Counted from the stretch's first letter, positions 7,621 through 14,451 are shown. The stretch: 14,919 nucleotides of DNA from an uncultured Flavobacteriales bacterium (GCA_937974275.1 CALJIF010000112.1:1-14919), one strand, 5' to 3'. Numbers and translations: made by a program. The notes: generated by a model not told the origin, from the sequence alone.

Positions 7621-9648
7621 GTGATCAGAAAAGTTTTTGAGTTTATTCGTGACCGGCACGCCCTGCTTTACAAAGGATTTCTCTTTCTGTCGGGTTTGTT
7701 GGTTTTGGTTTGGATTTATCCGCGTGGTTCAGCATTTCGTTACAATATTGATGGACTTAACGGTAAACCATGGCCTTACGAAGGTGTAATTGCACCATTT
7801 GATTATGCCGTTAGCAAACCCGTTGCAGAAATTGAACAGGAGAAGGAAGATCTGCGCAGAGAATTCACACCATATTATCGAGTGGATAGCAGTATTACGG
7901 AAGATGCGCAGCAGGAAATAGCACAAAGCATAAGCGATTTAACGAGCAGCTCTCGCGTTAAAATATTGTCTGAGCTGGATAAAATATATGCAAAAGGCAT
8001 ACGAACATTCAGCTCCAATTCGGGAAAAGGCCCCGGAGATAAAGTTTTGTTGATTAAAGGTGCTGTTGCCGAAGAAATTCTATTAGGTACTTTCCCGACA
8101 CCGTCTGAAGTGGATACATTGCTCAGAAAGCGAATAGCTGAAGATGTATATGAGGAATGGAAAAACGCTGATGTTATTGTGCGTGCCAATGTATTATATG
8201 ATAGTTCGTTAACGCGCAAGTTGCTGCAACAGGCATTAAGCAATGTCGCTGTAGCTCGCGGAGCGGTTACCAAAGGAGAGCTTATTGTCAATAGGGGTGA
8301 TGTTGTCGATGACGATACGTATCAAAAGTTGTTGTCTTTACAGGCCGAATATAAATTGAAGTCAGGGGAAACAGCAGGTGGTTGGACGTTATTGGGTGGG
8401 CAAATTATTGTAGTTGGATTCGTTTTGTTTCTGCTATTTCAATTTTTGCGATTATTCCGAAGAGAATTATTAGCCAGCGACTCCCGATTGTTGTTCTTAT
8501 TACTGATTGTCGTCCTGACAACAACCATGTCTTTTGTTCCGAATTATTTTCAGAATATTCCATTGTACGCATTACCGTTTTGCATTCTTCCCGTAATCAT
8601 GCGCGCGTTTTTTGATGCACGTTTAGCATTGTTTGTGCATTTAATTACCATGCTGATCGTTTCCTTGCACGTGAGCGGAGACCGTTTTCATTTCTTATTT
8701 ATTCAAGTGTTAACGGGAATTACTGCATTGTTCAGTATCGTTAATATGCGTCACCGTTCGCAATTATTTTTCTCGGTGGTGATCATTATTGCCGTTTACA
8801 GTGCGTTGCATATTGGATTGCATGCCGTTGCGGAAGGTGAGTTGATTGTGCTTCAAACACAAGATTTCGTGAATTACACCATCAGCGCGGTGTTAGTACT
8901 GCTGGCTTATCCGCTGATTTTTGTATTTGAAAAAATGTTTGGTTTCGTTTCCGACGTAACGTTACTGGAGCTTTCCGATACCAACAATATGTTATTGCGA
9001 GAATTGGCAGAAAAAGCACCGGGAACGTTTCAACATTCCATGCAGGTTGCCAATCTTGCGGAAGAAGCTATTCGAAGAATTGGTGGCAATGCGCTTTTAG
9101 TGCGAACGGGGGCTTTGTATCACGACATAGGCAAAGCGGACATGCCGGTTTACTTTATAGAAAATCAAACGGGTGGTATTAATCCGCACGAGGAATTGAC
9201 CTTCGAGGAAAGCGCATCAATTATTATTAGTCACGTTATTCGTGGTGTAGAAAAAGCTAAAGCAGGGAAACTTCCTGATATCGTTATCGACTTTATCCGA
9301 ACGCATCACGGAACTACCAATACCGCTTATTTTCTGACGTTGTACAAAAAAAATAACCCGCAAGATTTTGTGGATGAAGAGTTGTTTCGCTATCCCGGAC
9401 CTGTTCCGTATTCCAAGGAAACTGCGGTGTTGATGATGGCTGATGCAGTTGAGGCTTCGTCTCGTTCGCTAAAAAATCACGATGGTGAAAGCATTGATCA
9501 CCTCGTTGAAAAGATCATCGACGATCAGGCGGATCAACATCAATTCGATAATTCAAATATTACGTTGAAGGATATAACGGCCATTAAGAAAATTTTCAAG
9601 AAGAAACTGCGCAGCATTTATCATGTGCGTGTAGAATATCCGAAGTAA
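7621..9648 (+). CDS. PgpH/YqfF-type 7TM receptor-HD phosphodiesterase, likely c-di-AMP
   Basis: The 675-aa membrane protein has one N-terminal TM helix (about 17-33), an extracytoplasmic 7TMR-HDED-type domain (about 40-250), a block of seven or so TM helices (about 257-440), and a cytosolic HD phosphodiesterase domain (about 465-630). Metal-binding candidates are His472 (FQHSMQ), His501-Asp502 in HDIG (501-504), His538, His562-His563 and Asp608 (MADA). The best-studied relative, PgpH of Listeria, hydrolyses c-di-AMP to pApA, which affects osmotic balance and wall stress; the substrate here is inferred. The start is a GTG, because the first residues match the short N-terminal cytosolic tail seen in the family and no nearer ATG exists before the TM helix. 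It diverges from the thiolase and ends with no gap against the convergent DUF4870 gene. No cyclase gene is in the window. Confidence 0.92.
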   Translation: MIRKVFEFIRDRHALLYKGFLFLSGLLVLVWIYPRGSAFRYNIDGLNGKPWPYEGVIAPFDYAVSKPVAEIEQEKEDLRREFTPYYRVDSSITEDAQQEIAQSISDLTSSSRVKILSELDKIYAKGIRTFSSNSGKGPGDKVLLIKGAVAEEILLGTFPTPSEVDTLLRKRIAEDVYEEWKNADVIVRANVLYDSSLTRKLLQQALSNVAVARGAVTKGELIVNRGDVVDDDTYQKLLSLQAEYKLKSGETAGGWTLLGGQIIVVGFVLFLLFQFLRLFRRELLASDSRLLFLLLIVVLTTTMSFVPNYFQNIPLYALPFCILPVIMRAFFDARLALFVHLITMLIVSLHVSGDRFHFLFIQVLTGITALFSIVNMRHRSQLFFSVVIIIAVYSALHIGLHAVAEGELIVLQTQDFVNYTISAVLVLLAYPLIFVFEKMFGFVSDVTLLELSDTNNMLLRELAEKAPGTFQHSMQVANLAEEAIRRIGGNALLVRTGALYHDIGKADMPVYFIENQTGGINPHEELTFEESASIIISHVIRGVEKAKAGKLPDIVIDFIRTHHGTTNTAYFLTLYKKNNPQDFVDEELFRYPGPVPYSKETAVLMMADAVEASSRSLKNHDGESIDHLVEKIIDDQADQHQFDNSNITLKDITAIKKIFKKKLRSIYHVRVEYPK

Positions 9649-10017
9649 CTACGGAATATTGCGAAACCATTCGGCAGCATAATCGCCAATGAATGGAAGT
9701 GTGGTGTCTTTTCCGTTGGATGCGTTCACGATTCCCATGATCATAAAGACAATTGCCGCCACCGAAACTATAGGTTGTAAAGCGAAAGTGAATGGAAGAA
9801 TAAATCCTAATATGCTTATCGCTAAACCTAAAACGAAAGCAGCCGCAAAAAGACCCAAAGCCTGACGCAGGTGATGTGCCGCAAATTTTGATTTGTTTTG
9901 CTGATACATGATTAATGCAATAAGCCACCCGATGATCGTGATGTAACTTACAATTGCAATGGTTTTGCCTTTTTCAATGTCGGAAGAGTTTTCACTCTGA
10001 TACGGATTGTTGTACAT
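9649..10017 (-). CDS. DUF4870 family membrane protein
   Basis: The 122-aa protein has a short polar N-terminal tail (1-17, with NPYQ at 4-7), then a hydrophobic helix (about 20-38). The family signature H-H-x-R-Q-A-L-G-L-F follows at about 48-57, then two more hydrophobic segments (about 56-76 and 80-98). The C-terminus is short and polar. The HLRQALGLF region and overall size fit DUF4870, a widespread Bacteroidota family of unknown function predicted in the inner membrane. It is transcribed towards the 7TM-HD gene; the two stop codons abut at 9648/9649. It diverges from another small membrane protein whose tail repeats the same NPYQ motif, and 52 nt separate the two starts. Confidence 0.85.
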   Translation of the reverse strand: MYNNPYQSENSSDIEKGKTIAIVSYITIIGWLIALIMYQQNKSKFAAHHLRQALGLFAAAFVLGLAISILGFILPFTFALQPIVSVAAIVFMIMGIVNASNGKDTTLPFIGDYAAEWFRNIP

Positions 10018-10038
10018 AGCTTATTTAAGGATATCATC

Positions 10039-10046
10039 TATATTTA
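10039..10046 (+). promoter_or_regulatory. Possible -7 promoter element for the CCC-motif/DUF2752/nnr operon
   Basis: TATATTTA matches TAnnTTTG at 7 of 8 effective positions and ends 23 nt before the ATG at 10070. That spacing is like the other candidate promoters here. There is no clear -33 element, and the region is AT-rich, so chance matches are likely. Confidence 0.3.
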
Positions 10047-10069
10047 CCACATAAAATTACTCAACCTTT

Positions 10070-10480
10070 ATGGAAAACAACCCGCCTTATCCGCCGAATT
10101 CCGGCAATCCTTATCAAAATCCTCAAGGAAATCCGTACCAGCAAAATCCTTATCAACAAGGTTTTGGAGGTCAGCGTGACCTGAGCAACGCAACTGCAAT
10201 ATTGGTATTGGGAATTATTTCAATTGTTACCGCATTTTGTTACGGCATCCCGGGAATTGGTTGCGGCATTGCAGCATTAATAATGGGCAACAAGGCTAAG
10301 AAGGAATACGAAGCAAATCCTTCCATGTACACTGAATCATCTTGGAATAATGCGAAAGCAGGCCGTATTTGCGGAATCATCGGTTTGATTTTAGGTGGAT
10401 TGATGTTGTTGGTAGTTGTTCTGTATTTCATCTTCGTGCTGAGCATGTTTGGTGCAATAGCAGGAGGAATGGCGAATTAA
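10070..10480 (+). CDS. Small membrane protein, CCC-motif / DUF4190-like
   Basis: The 136-aa protein has a Pro/Asn/Tyr/Gln-rich tail (1-36) with three NPYQ repeats (13-16, 21-24, 26-29). Two hydrophobic segments follow, at about 43-67 and 100-130, separated by a charged loop (KAKKEYEANPSMY region). The order SNATAILVLGI..., a Lys-rich loop with NP.....S, then KAGRICGIIG matches the family called CCC-motif membrane proteins in Bacteroidota, related to DUF4190. The eponymous Cys-Cys-Cys is degenerate here: only one Cys (F-C-Y-G) is at that place, with another at about 65. Function is unknown. The stop is 2 nt before the DUF2752 gene, so the two are surely cotranscribed. Family assignment is from remembered pattern, not a search. 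Confidence 0.8.
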   Translation: MENNPPYPPNSGNPYQNPQGNPYQQNPYQQGFGGQRDLSNATAILVLGIISIVTAFCYGIPGIGCGIAALIMGNKAKKEYEANPSMYTESSWNNAKAGRICGIIGLILGGLMLLVVVLYFIFVLSMFGAIAGGMAN

Positions 10481-10482
10481 TC

Positions 10483-10755
10483 ATGCTGACTTGCCCGGTT
10501 AAGGAATATTCGGGTTTCGATTGTCCCGGCTGCGGCTTTCAGCGTTCCCTTGAACAATTGCTTCAAGGTCATATTTGGGAATCAGTGCTGTTGTTTCCGG
10601 CATTGATTCCCTTTTTTGTAACACTTGTTTTGCTATTGTTGCATCTGCGGTTTCGATTCAAAAACGGAGCGAAGTGGTTAGTGACGATGTATGTGATTAC
10701 TGCCGTAATTCTGGTTGCGAATTATACGTTTAAATTGTTGAATGGATCGATATGA
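10483..10755 (+). CDS. DUF2752 family membrane protein
   Basis: This is a 90-aa protein. It opens with Cys4 and then CPGCGFQR (14-21), the hallmark of DUF2752, with two Cys spaced C-x2-C plus Cys4. Two hydrophobic segments follow, at about 35-53 and 66-83. The metal-ribbon-like N-terminus is presumably cytosolic or membrane-facing; no function is established for the family. The ATG at 10483 is chosen because it is 2 nt after the previous stop and directly before the conserved cysteines. The same frame is open further upstream to 10369, but that part lies inside the previous gene and is not conserved-looking. Its TGA overlaps the ATG of the next gene (ATGA at 10752-10755), so translation of the NAD(P)HX repair enzyme is probably coupled to it. 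Confidence 0.88.
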   Translation: MLTCPVKEYSGFDCPGCGFQRSLEQLLQGHIWESVLLFPALIPFFVTLVLLLLHLRFRFKNGAKWLVTMYVITAVILVANYTFKLLNGSI

Positions 10756-12248
10756 AAATTTTATCCGCGTCTCAAATAAAAGTTGTTGATCAATTTACCA
10801 TTCAAAATGAACCGGTGGCATCAATCGATTTGATGGAACGTGCTGCGCAGGCTTGTGTTGAACAGTTGATTAAATTATACGATCAGCGCTTTACCTGTTT
10901 AATTATTTGCGGGCCGGGAAACAACGGTGGAGATGGTTTGGCCATTGCGCGTTTATTATCTGCATTACATTACAATATTCAGGTCTTAGTTGTCGGTGAT
11001 GATGACAATGCGAGTCCGGACAGACAAACGAATCTCGAGCGTTGGAAGCGGGCAGGAGGAAAGGTGTTGCATGAATTTTCTGACGCAGCACCATTTCATT
11101 TTGTGATTGATGCATTATTCGGTGCAGGATTGAACCGGGTTCCTGAAGGTGTTTTTGCTAAGCTGATTCACCAAATTAATGCAACGCGTGTTCCTGTTGT
11201 CGCAATCGATATTCCATCCGGATTGTTCTGCGATACCAACGAAAACAATGATTTACAATGTGTCATTCGTGCGTCACATACATTTACATTTCAATTTCCA
11301 AAGCTTACACAATTACTTCCCGAGTCGGGCGAGTTTGTTGGTCAGTTGCATATTCTGGATATCGGATTGCATCCCGCAATATTGAATAATACAGTAACGG
11401 AATATTATTTTACCACAGCAGAAGATGTTAAGCAAATTATGCTGCCGCGTTCCCGATTCGCACATAAAGGAACATGCGGTCATGCTGTGGTAATGGCCGG
11501 ATCAGCCGGAATGAGTGGCGCTGCAATCTTAACAAGCCGAGCTACATTACGTTCAGGTGCCGGATTATGTACCGCGTTTATTCCCGATTGTAATGTGTTA
11601 CCGATGCAATGCGCAGTACCGGAAGTAATTGTTAAACGAAGCAAGGTTGAAGAAACCATTAGTTCGGAAATCGATTTTGCGAAATACGATGTAGTGGCGA
11701 TTGGTCCGGGAATTGGCACAAATGAAGTTGCTGCTCAATCTCTAAAGTACACCATTGCTAATTCCGGTTTACCGCTCGTTATAGATGCCGACGCCATTAA
11801 TATTCTGGCAGAGCATAAGATGTGGCTGGAATACCTACCTAGTGAATGCGTATTAACTCCGCATCCCGGTGAATTCGATCGTTTGTTTGGTGCACATGAA
11901 AATACGGAAGCACGATTAAGAACATTACGCATGAAATGCTTGACGCACCGTTGTGTTATTGTTTTGAAGGGTGCATATTCTGCAGTAGGATTGCCGAACG
12001 GAACTATTTGTTTCAATAGCAGCGGGAATGCGGGAATGGCTACTGCGGGCAGCGGTGATGTGTTGACCGGTATTATTGTCGGATTAATGGCGCAAGGATA
12101 CACGGCAAAAAATGCAGCACTTGTAGGCGTTTATATACATGGTTTAGCCGGAGATATCGCAACTTCCGTAAGCACGGAAGAATCGTTAATTGCGAGTGAT
12201 ATCATTGAGCATTTAGGCGCAGCAATTCGATTTGTTCGCGAGCATTAA
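10752..12248 (+). CDS. nnr: Bifunctional NAD(P)H-hydrate epimerase / ADP-dependent dehydratase
   Basis: The 498-aa two-domain cytosolic enzyme repairs damaged NADH and NADPH hydrates. The N-terminal YjeF epimerase domain (about 1-215) shows GPGNNGGDG (54-62), DALFGAGLNR and AIDIPSG with Asp153, and it interconverts S and R forms of NAD(P)HX. The C-terminal ribokinase-like domain (about 230-495) shows GSAGMSGAA, GPGIG, DADAIN, LTPHPGEF, KGAYS and GSGDVLTG with Asp436 as the expected catalytic Asp. It dehydrates the S form using ADP or ATP. Length and motif order match bacterial Nnr. It overlaps the DUF2752 stop by 4 nt and is the last gene of a three-gene operon. It converges with the tRNA t6A gene, 18 nt away, with no clear terminator between. 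Confidence 0.95.
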   Translation: MKILSASQIKVVDQFTIQNEPVASIDLMERAAQACVEQLIKLYDQRFTCLIICGPGNNGGDGLAIARLLSALHYNIQVLVVGDDDNASPDRQTNLERWKRAGGKVLHEFSDAAPFHFVIDALFGAGLNRVPEGVFAKLIHQINATRVPVVAIDIPSGLFCDTNENNDLQCVIRASHTFTFQFPKLTQLLPESGEFVGQLHILDIGLHPAILNNTVTEYYFTTAEDVKQIMLPRSRFAHKGTCGHAVVMAGSAGMSGAAILTSRATLRSGAGLCTAFIPDCNVLPMQCAVPEVIVKRSKVEETISSEIDFAKYDVVAIGPGIGTNEVAAQSLKYTIANSGLPLVIDADAINILAEHKMWLEYLPSECVLTPHPGEFDRLFGAHENTEARLRTLRMKCLTHRCVIVLKGAYSAVGLPNGTICFNSSGNAGMATAGSGDVLTGIIVGLMAQGYTAKNAALVGVYIHGLAGDIATSVSTEESLIASDIIEHLGAAIRFVREH

Positions 12249-12266
12249 AACAACTTGTTTACAACA

Positions 12267-12899
12267 TTACCACAAATGTTCAGTAGATCCTAAGCCTTCA
12301 CGAATTACGGCAAACGAGCCATCCACAACGGAAATTACTGTTGAAGCCTGAAGGTTACCATAGCCGCCGTTAATGACCAGTTCCACTTTGTCTTTGTAGT
12401 GCTCGTAAATCAATTCCGGCTCCGAAAAATAATCCATCAATTCATCTTCGGTGTTGTGCACGGATGAACTTACGATCGGATTGCCGAGCTGTTTAACGAT
12501 TTCAGCCACGATAGCATTATCCGGCACACGAATTCCAATTGTTTTTTTCTTAAATAAAAAGAACTTCGGCACTTTGCTATTCGCCTCAAGAATAAAGGTG
12601 TACGGACCGGGCAATGCTTTCTTTAAAACGCGAAATATAGGATTCGTAATTGGTGTTGTGAAATCAGCCAAATGCGACAAATCGTGACAAATGATTGAAA
12701 AGTTGGACTGCTCAACAGGAATGCCTTTCAGCTTACATAACCGCTCAAGGGCTTTAGGTTGATGTATATCACAACCAATGCCGTAAACCGTATCTGTAGG
12801 ATAAATAATAATTCCGCCGGCACGCAAAACTTCCACCGCCTGACGAATCGCTTGATTGTCGGGTTTTTCCGGATTGATATGCAGTAACGGACAAGGCAT
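12267..12899 (-). CDS. L-threonylcarbamoyladenylate synthase (TsaC/Sua5/YwlC family)
   Basis: The 210-aa protein is a single YrdC domain. It makes threonylcarbamoyl-AMP from threonine, bicarbonate and ATP, the first step of the t6A37 tRNA modification, in the cytosol. Visible motifs are YPTDTVYGIG (33-42), KLKG (56-59), SIICHDLSHL (68-77), LPGPYTFIL (96-104), IGIRVP (121-126), SSSVHNTED (144-152) and STVISV with a terminal IREGLGS (199-205). There is no C-terminal Sua5 domain, so it is the short TsaC-like form. The start ATG is at 12897-12899, 12 nt beyond the T-tract of the preceding transaldolase terminator, so it probably has its own promoter, which I cannot identify. It converges with nnr. 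Confidence 0.93.
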   Translation of the reverse strand: MPCPLLHINPEKPDNQAIRQAVEVLRAGGIIIYPTDTVYGIGCDIHQPKALERLCKLKGIPVEQSNFSIICHDLSHLADFTTPITNPIFRVLKKALPGPYTFILEANSKVPKFFLFKKKTIGIRVPDNAIVAEIVKQLGNPIVSSSVHNTEDELMDYFSEPELIYEHYKDKVELVINGGYGNLQASTVISVVDGSFAVIREGLGSTEHLW

Positions 12900-12911
12900 A
12901 AGTTATATTTA

Positions 12912-12945
12912 AAAAAGAAAGCGTCGGTTATCTTACCGACGCTTT
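12912..12945 (-). terminator. Rho-independent terminator after the transaldolase gene
   Basis: On the minus strand an 11-bp perfect stem (12945-12935 with 12928-12918, core AAAGCGTCGGT) with a 6-nt loop is followed after one C by six T residues (down to 12911). It begins 16 nt after the transaldolase stop codon. The + strand side ends in TTTG only, so it is directional. Confidence 0.88.
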
Positions 12946-12960
12946 GAATTTGAGTTGTTG

Positions 12961-13614
12961 TTAAGCGAATTTTTTAGCGTCGGCGAGAAACTGAGCTAAA
13001 CCGCTATCCGTTAACGGATGCTTCAATAATGCTGTGATTGCGCTTAACGGACAAGTTGCTACGTCTGCACCAATTTTCGCGCATTCAATGATATGCATTG
13101 GATGACGCACAGATGCCGCAAGTATCTGAGTATCGTAACCGTAGTTATCATAAATCTGGCGGATATCTTCGATCAATGCTAAACCATCAGTAGATACATC
13201 GTCTAAGCGACCAATAAACGGAGAAACATATGTAGCTCCTGCTTTTGCTGCCAACAGCGCTTGTCCTGCAGAAAACACCAATGTACAATTAGTACGAATT
13301 CCTTTTTGCGTAAAATACTTGATCGCACGAATTCCGTCTTTAATCATGGGAACTTTAACCACGATCTGAGGATGTAATGCCGCCAAATTTTCTCCTTCAC
13401 GAATAATTCCTTCGTAATCTGTTGAAATAACTTCAGCGCTAACATCACCGGTAACAATATTACAGATGTCCACGTAATGCTTGAGTACTGCGGCTTCTCC
13501 GGAAATGCCCACTTTCGCCATAAGCGATGGATTGGTAGTAACACCATCAAGAACTCCCAGGTCTTGCGCTTCTTTAATCTGAGCGAGATCAGCGGTATCG
13601 ATAAAAAATTTCAT
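12961..13614 (-). CDS. TalC-type transaldolase (fructose-6-phosphate aldolase family)
   Basis: This 217-aa small-subfamily TIM-barrel enzyme works in the non-oxidative pentose phosphate pathway. The N-terminus MKFFIDTADL with TTNPSL (26-31) is diagnostic. Lys87 in VVKVPM is the Schiff-base lysine, and TNCTLVFS (108-115) and SPFIGRLDD (131-139) are conserved. Phe133 sits where fructose-6-phosphate aldolase of E. coli has Tyr; Phe there is the usual choice in true transaldolases, so I favour transaldolase over aldolase. The start is placed at 13614, because an in-frame upstream extension to 13671 adds 19 residues before the conserved MKFFIDTA. A TAATTTCG element lies 22 nt upstream and a clear terminator follows, so this is likely a single-gene unit. 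Confidence 0.94.
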   Translation of the reverse strand: MKFFIDTADLAQIKEAQDLGVLDGVTTNPSLMAKVGISGEAAVLKHYVDICNIVTGDVSAEVISTDYEGIIREGENLAALHPQIVVKVPMIKDGIRAIKYFTQKGIRTNCTLVFSAGQALLAAKAGATYVSPFIGRLDDVSTDGLALIEDIRQIYDNYGYDTQILAASVRHPMHIIECAKIGADVATCPLSAITALLKHPLTDSGLAQFLADAKKFA

Positions 13615-13635
13615 AGCGTTTGATTTTAGAAGGAA

Positions 13636-13643
13636 CGAAATTA
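13636..13643 (-). promoter_or_regulatory. Possible -7 promoter element for the transaldolase gene
   Basis: The minus strand reads TAATTTCG, one mismatch from TAnnTTTG, and ends 21 nt before the ATG at 13614. The distance is similar to the other candidate promoters in this window. No good -33 TTG is at the expected place. Confidence 0.35.
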
Positions 13644-13695
13644 CGAATACGATGAACCTATTCAGAATCAAGTTTTCACAAGTTTTCCAATGTCA

Positions 13696-14244
13696 TCAGG
13701 CGTACAATTCGTACATGCAAGAGTCCAGAATCCTGCCATCTACGGCTTTAAAATCGCGTTGTGCCGTGCCTACATAATGTGCATGAAGTCGTTCTACCAA
13801 AGCAATTGAGCTTTTATTCTCCGGAGCAATACGTAAAGTTATTTTCTCAAAATGAAGTGCTTCGAATAAATAGTTTACAATTAATCGAACAGCAGCTGTC
13901 GCAATACCTTTGCCTCGAAATTTTTCGTGCAGGGCATAGCCGAGTTCGCATTTCGGAACGGTTTTGTCCACTTTTGTTATCACCAAATGACCAATAAGTC
14001 GTTGTGATGATTTTTCAAATATACCGGCCATTTGCATAATGCCTAATCCCGCCTCGTGCCGCTTTTCTTTGATGTATTTTTTAGCAGCTACAGCAGTAAC
14101 CGTATTCAAAACGGTATGCGGAAATGTAGATTGAAGATCGTTTAGGTTGGATTTGACAAACGCATATAATTGTTCTGCATCTTCATTTTTATAACTTCTG
14201 ATGAAGAACGTTTCGTTGTCCAGCTGAAATTCGGGGAGTTTCAC
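13696..14244 (-). CDS. GNAT family N-acetyltransferase (RimJ/RimL-like)
   Basis: Taken from the GTG at 14244 the protein has 182 aa. It has the Acetyltransf_3 pattern: FFIRSYKNEDAEQLY at 13-27, GIFEKSS...LIGHLVI at 74-89, ELGYAL at 100-105, the acetyl-CoA pyrophosphate loop RGKGIA at 110-115, and ENKSSIALVERL at 142-153. Such enzymes acetylate N-terminal amines of proteins or small-molecule amines; the substrate here is unknown. There is no ATG near the 5' end. The choices are GTG at 14244 or TTG at 14253, and the TTG is made from the last bases of the SRP RNA T-tract, so I prefer GTG. The gene therefore starts about 15 nt after the SRP RNA and has no room for a separate promoter. It may depend on readthrough. 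An 81-nt gap separates its stop from the transaldolase gene. Confidence 0.85.
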   Translation of the reverse strand: MKLPEFQLDNETFFIRSYKNEDAEQLYAFVKSNLNDLQSTFPHTVLNTVTAVAAKKYIKEKRHEAGLGIMQMAGIFEKSSQRLIGHLVITKVDKTVPKCELGYALHEKFRGKGIATAAVRLIVNYLFEALHFEKITLRIAPENKSSIALVERLHAHYVGTAQRDFKAVDGRILDSCMYELYA

Positions 14245-14251
14245 GATAATC

Positions 14252-14268
14252 AAAAAAAAGTGGGTAAG
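14252..14268 (-). terminator. T-tract closing the SRP RNA gene
   Basis: The 3' strand of the SRP RNA end helix (CUUACCC, 14268-14262) is followed by C and eight T residues (14259-14252). The terminal helix of the RNA itself would supply the stem. It is not a GC-rich classical terminator, so leakage into the acetyltransferase is plausible. Confidence 0.6.
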
Positions 14269-14359
14269 CTACTTACATCGCACCGCTACAACCACCTACC
14301 CTTGCTACCTTCCGGTCCTGGGGGATTCAGCAGGAGCTGGTCGTATAAGACTTACCCGG
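14260..14359 (-). ncRNA. ffs: Signal recognition particle RNA, small bacterial (4.5S) type
   Basis: The minus strand carries the universal SRP domain IV: an apical GGAA tetraloop (14313-14310) in CAGGACCGGAAGGTAGCAAG, with the asymmetric and symmetric internal loops around it. It extends to a long hairpin closed by GGGUAAG (14357-14351) pairing with CUUACCC (14268-14262). The length of about 100 nt is normal for the single-hairpin form. It binds Ffh and directs nascent membrane proteins to FtsY and the Sec translocon. A matching promoter lies directly upstream and a T-tract lies at the 3' end; the ends given are good to a few bases. Confidence 0.95.
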
Positions 14360-14361
14360 CG

Positions 14362-14390
14362 CAAAAGTACTAATTTTTGCAAATCACAAG
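14362..14390 (-). promoter_or_regulatory. Promoter of the SRP RNA gene
   Basis: On the minus strand TACTTTTG (14369-14362) is an exact TAnnTTTG -7 element, and TTG (14389-14387) lies 17 nt upstream of it as the -33 element. The -7 element ends 4-5 nt before the predicted RNA 5' end, as expected for a stable RNA gene. Confidence 0.75.
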
Positions 14391-14422
14391 TGCAACTTTA
14401 TTAATTACGCCACGACAAAGTC

Positions 14423-14430
14423 TATCTTTG
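14423..14430 (+). promoter_or_regulatory. -7 promoter element for the glycosyltransferase gene
   Basis: TATCTTTG is an exact TAnnTTTG match ending 21 nt before the ATG at 14452. A -33 TTG is not evident. It is back to back with the SRP RNA promoter; about 33 nt separate the two elements. Confidence 0.55.
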
Positions 14431-14451
14431 GGGTCAAGCATTATACTAAAT

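Noticed and set aside
7875..8291. 138-codon minus-strand open frame inside the 7TM-HD gene
   Set aside because: It is antisense to a well-supported coding region, Ser/Leu-rich in the way of shadow frames, with no domain.
10369..10482. Open frame upstream of the DUF2752 start
   Set aside because: It lies inside the CCC-motif gene in another frame and does not look like the family; the ATG at 10483 sits directly before the conserved cysteines.
11735..12103. 122-codon minus-strand open frame inside nnr
   Set aside because: It is antisense to the conserved dehydratase domain; Pro/Ile-rich shadow translation with no recognisable feature.
13615..13671. Longer N-terminus for the transaldolase
   Set aside because: The 19 extra residues are hydrophobic and Lys-rich, and the family begins at MKFFIDTA; the stretch also contains the probable promoter.
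14170..14373. 67-codon + strand open frame across the SRP RNA
   Set aside because: It covers the reverse complement of a highly conserved structural RNA and the 5' end of the acetyltransferase, with no protein-like pattern.
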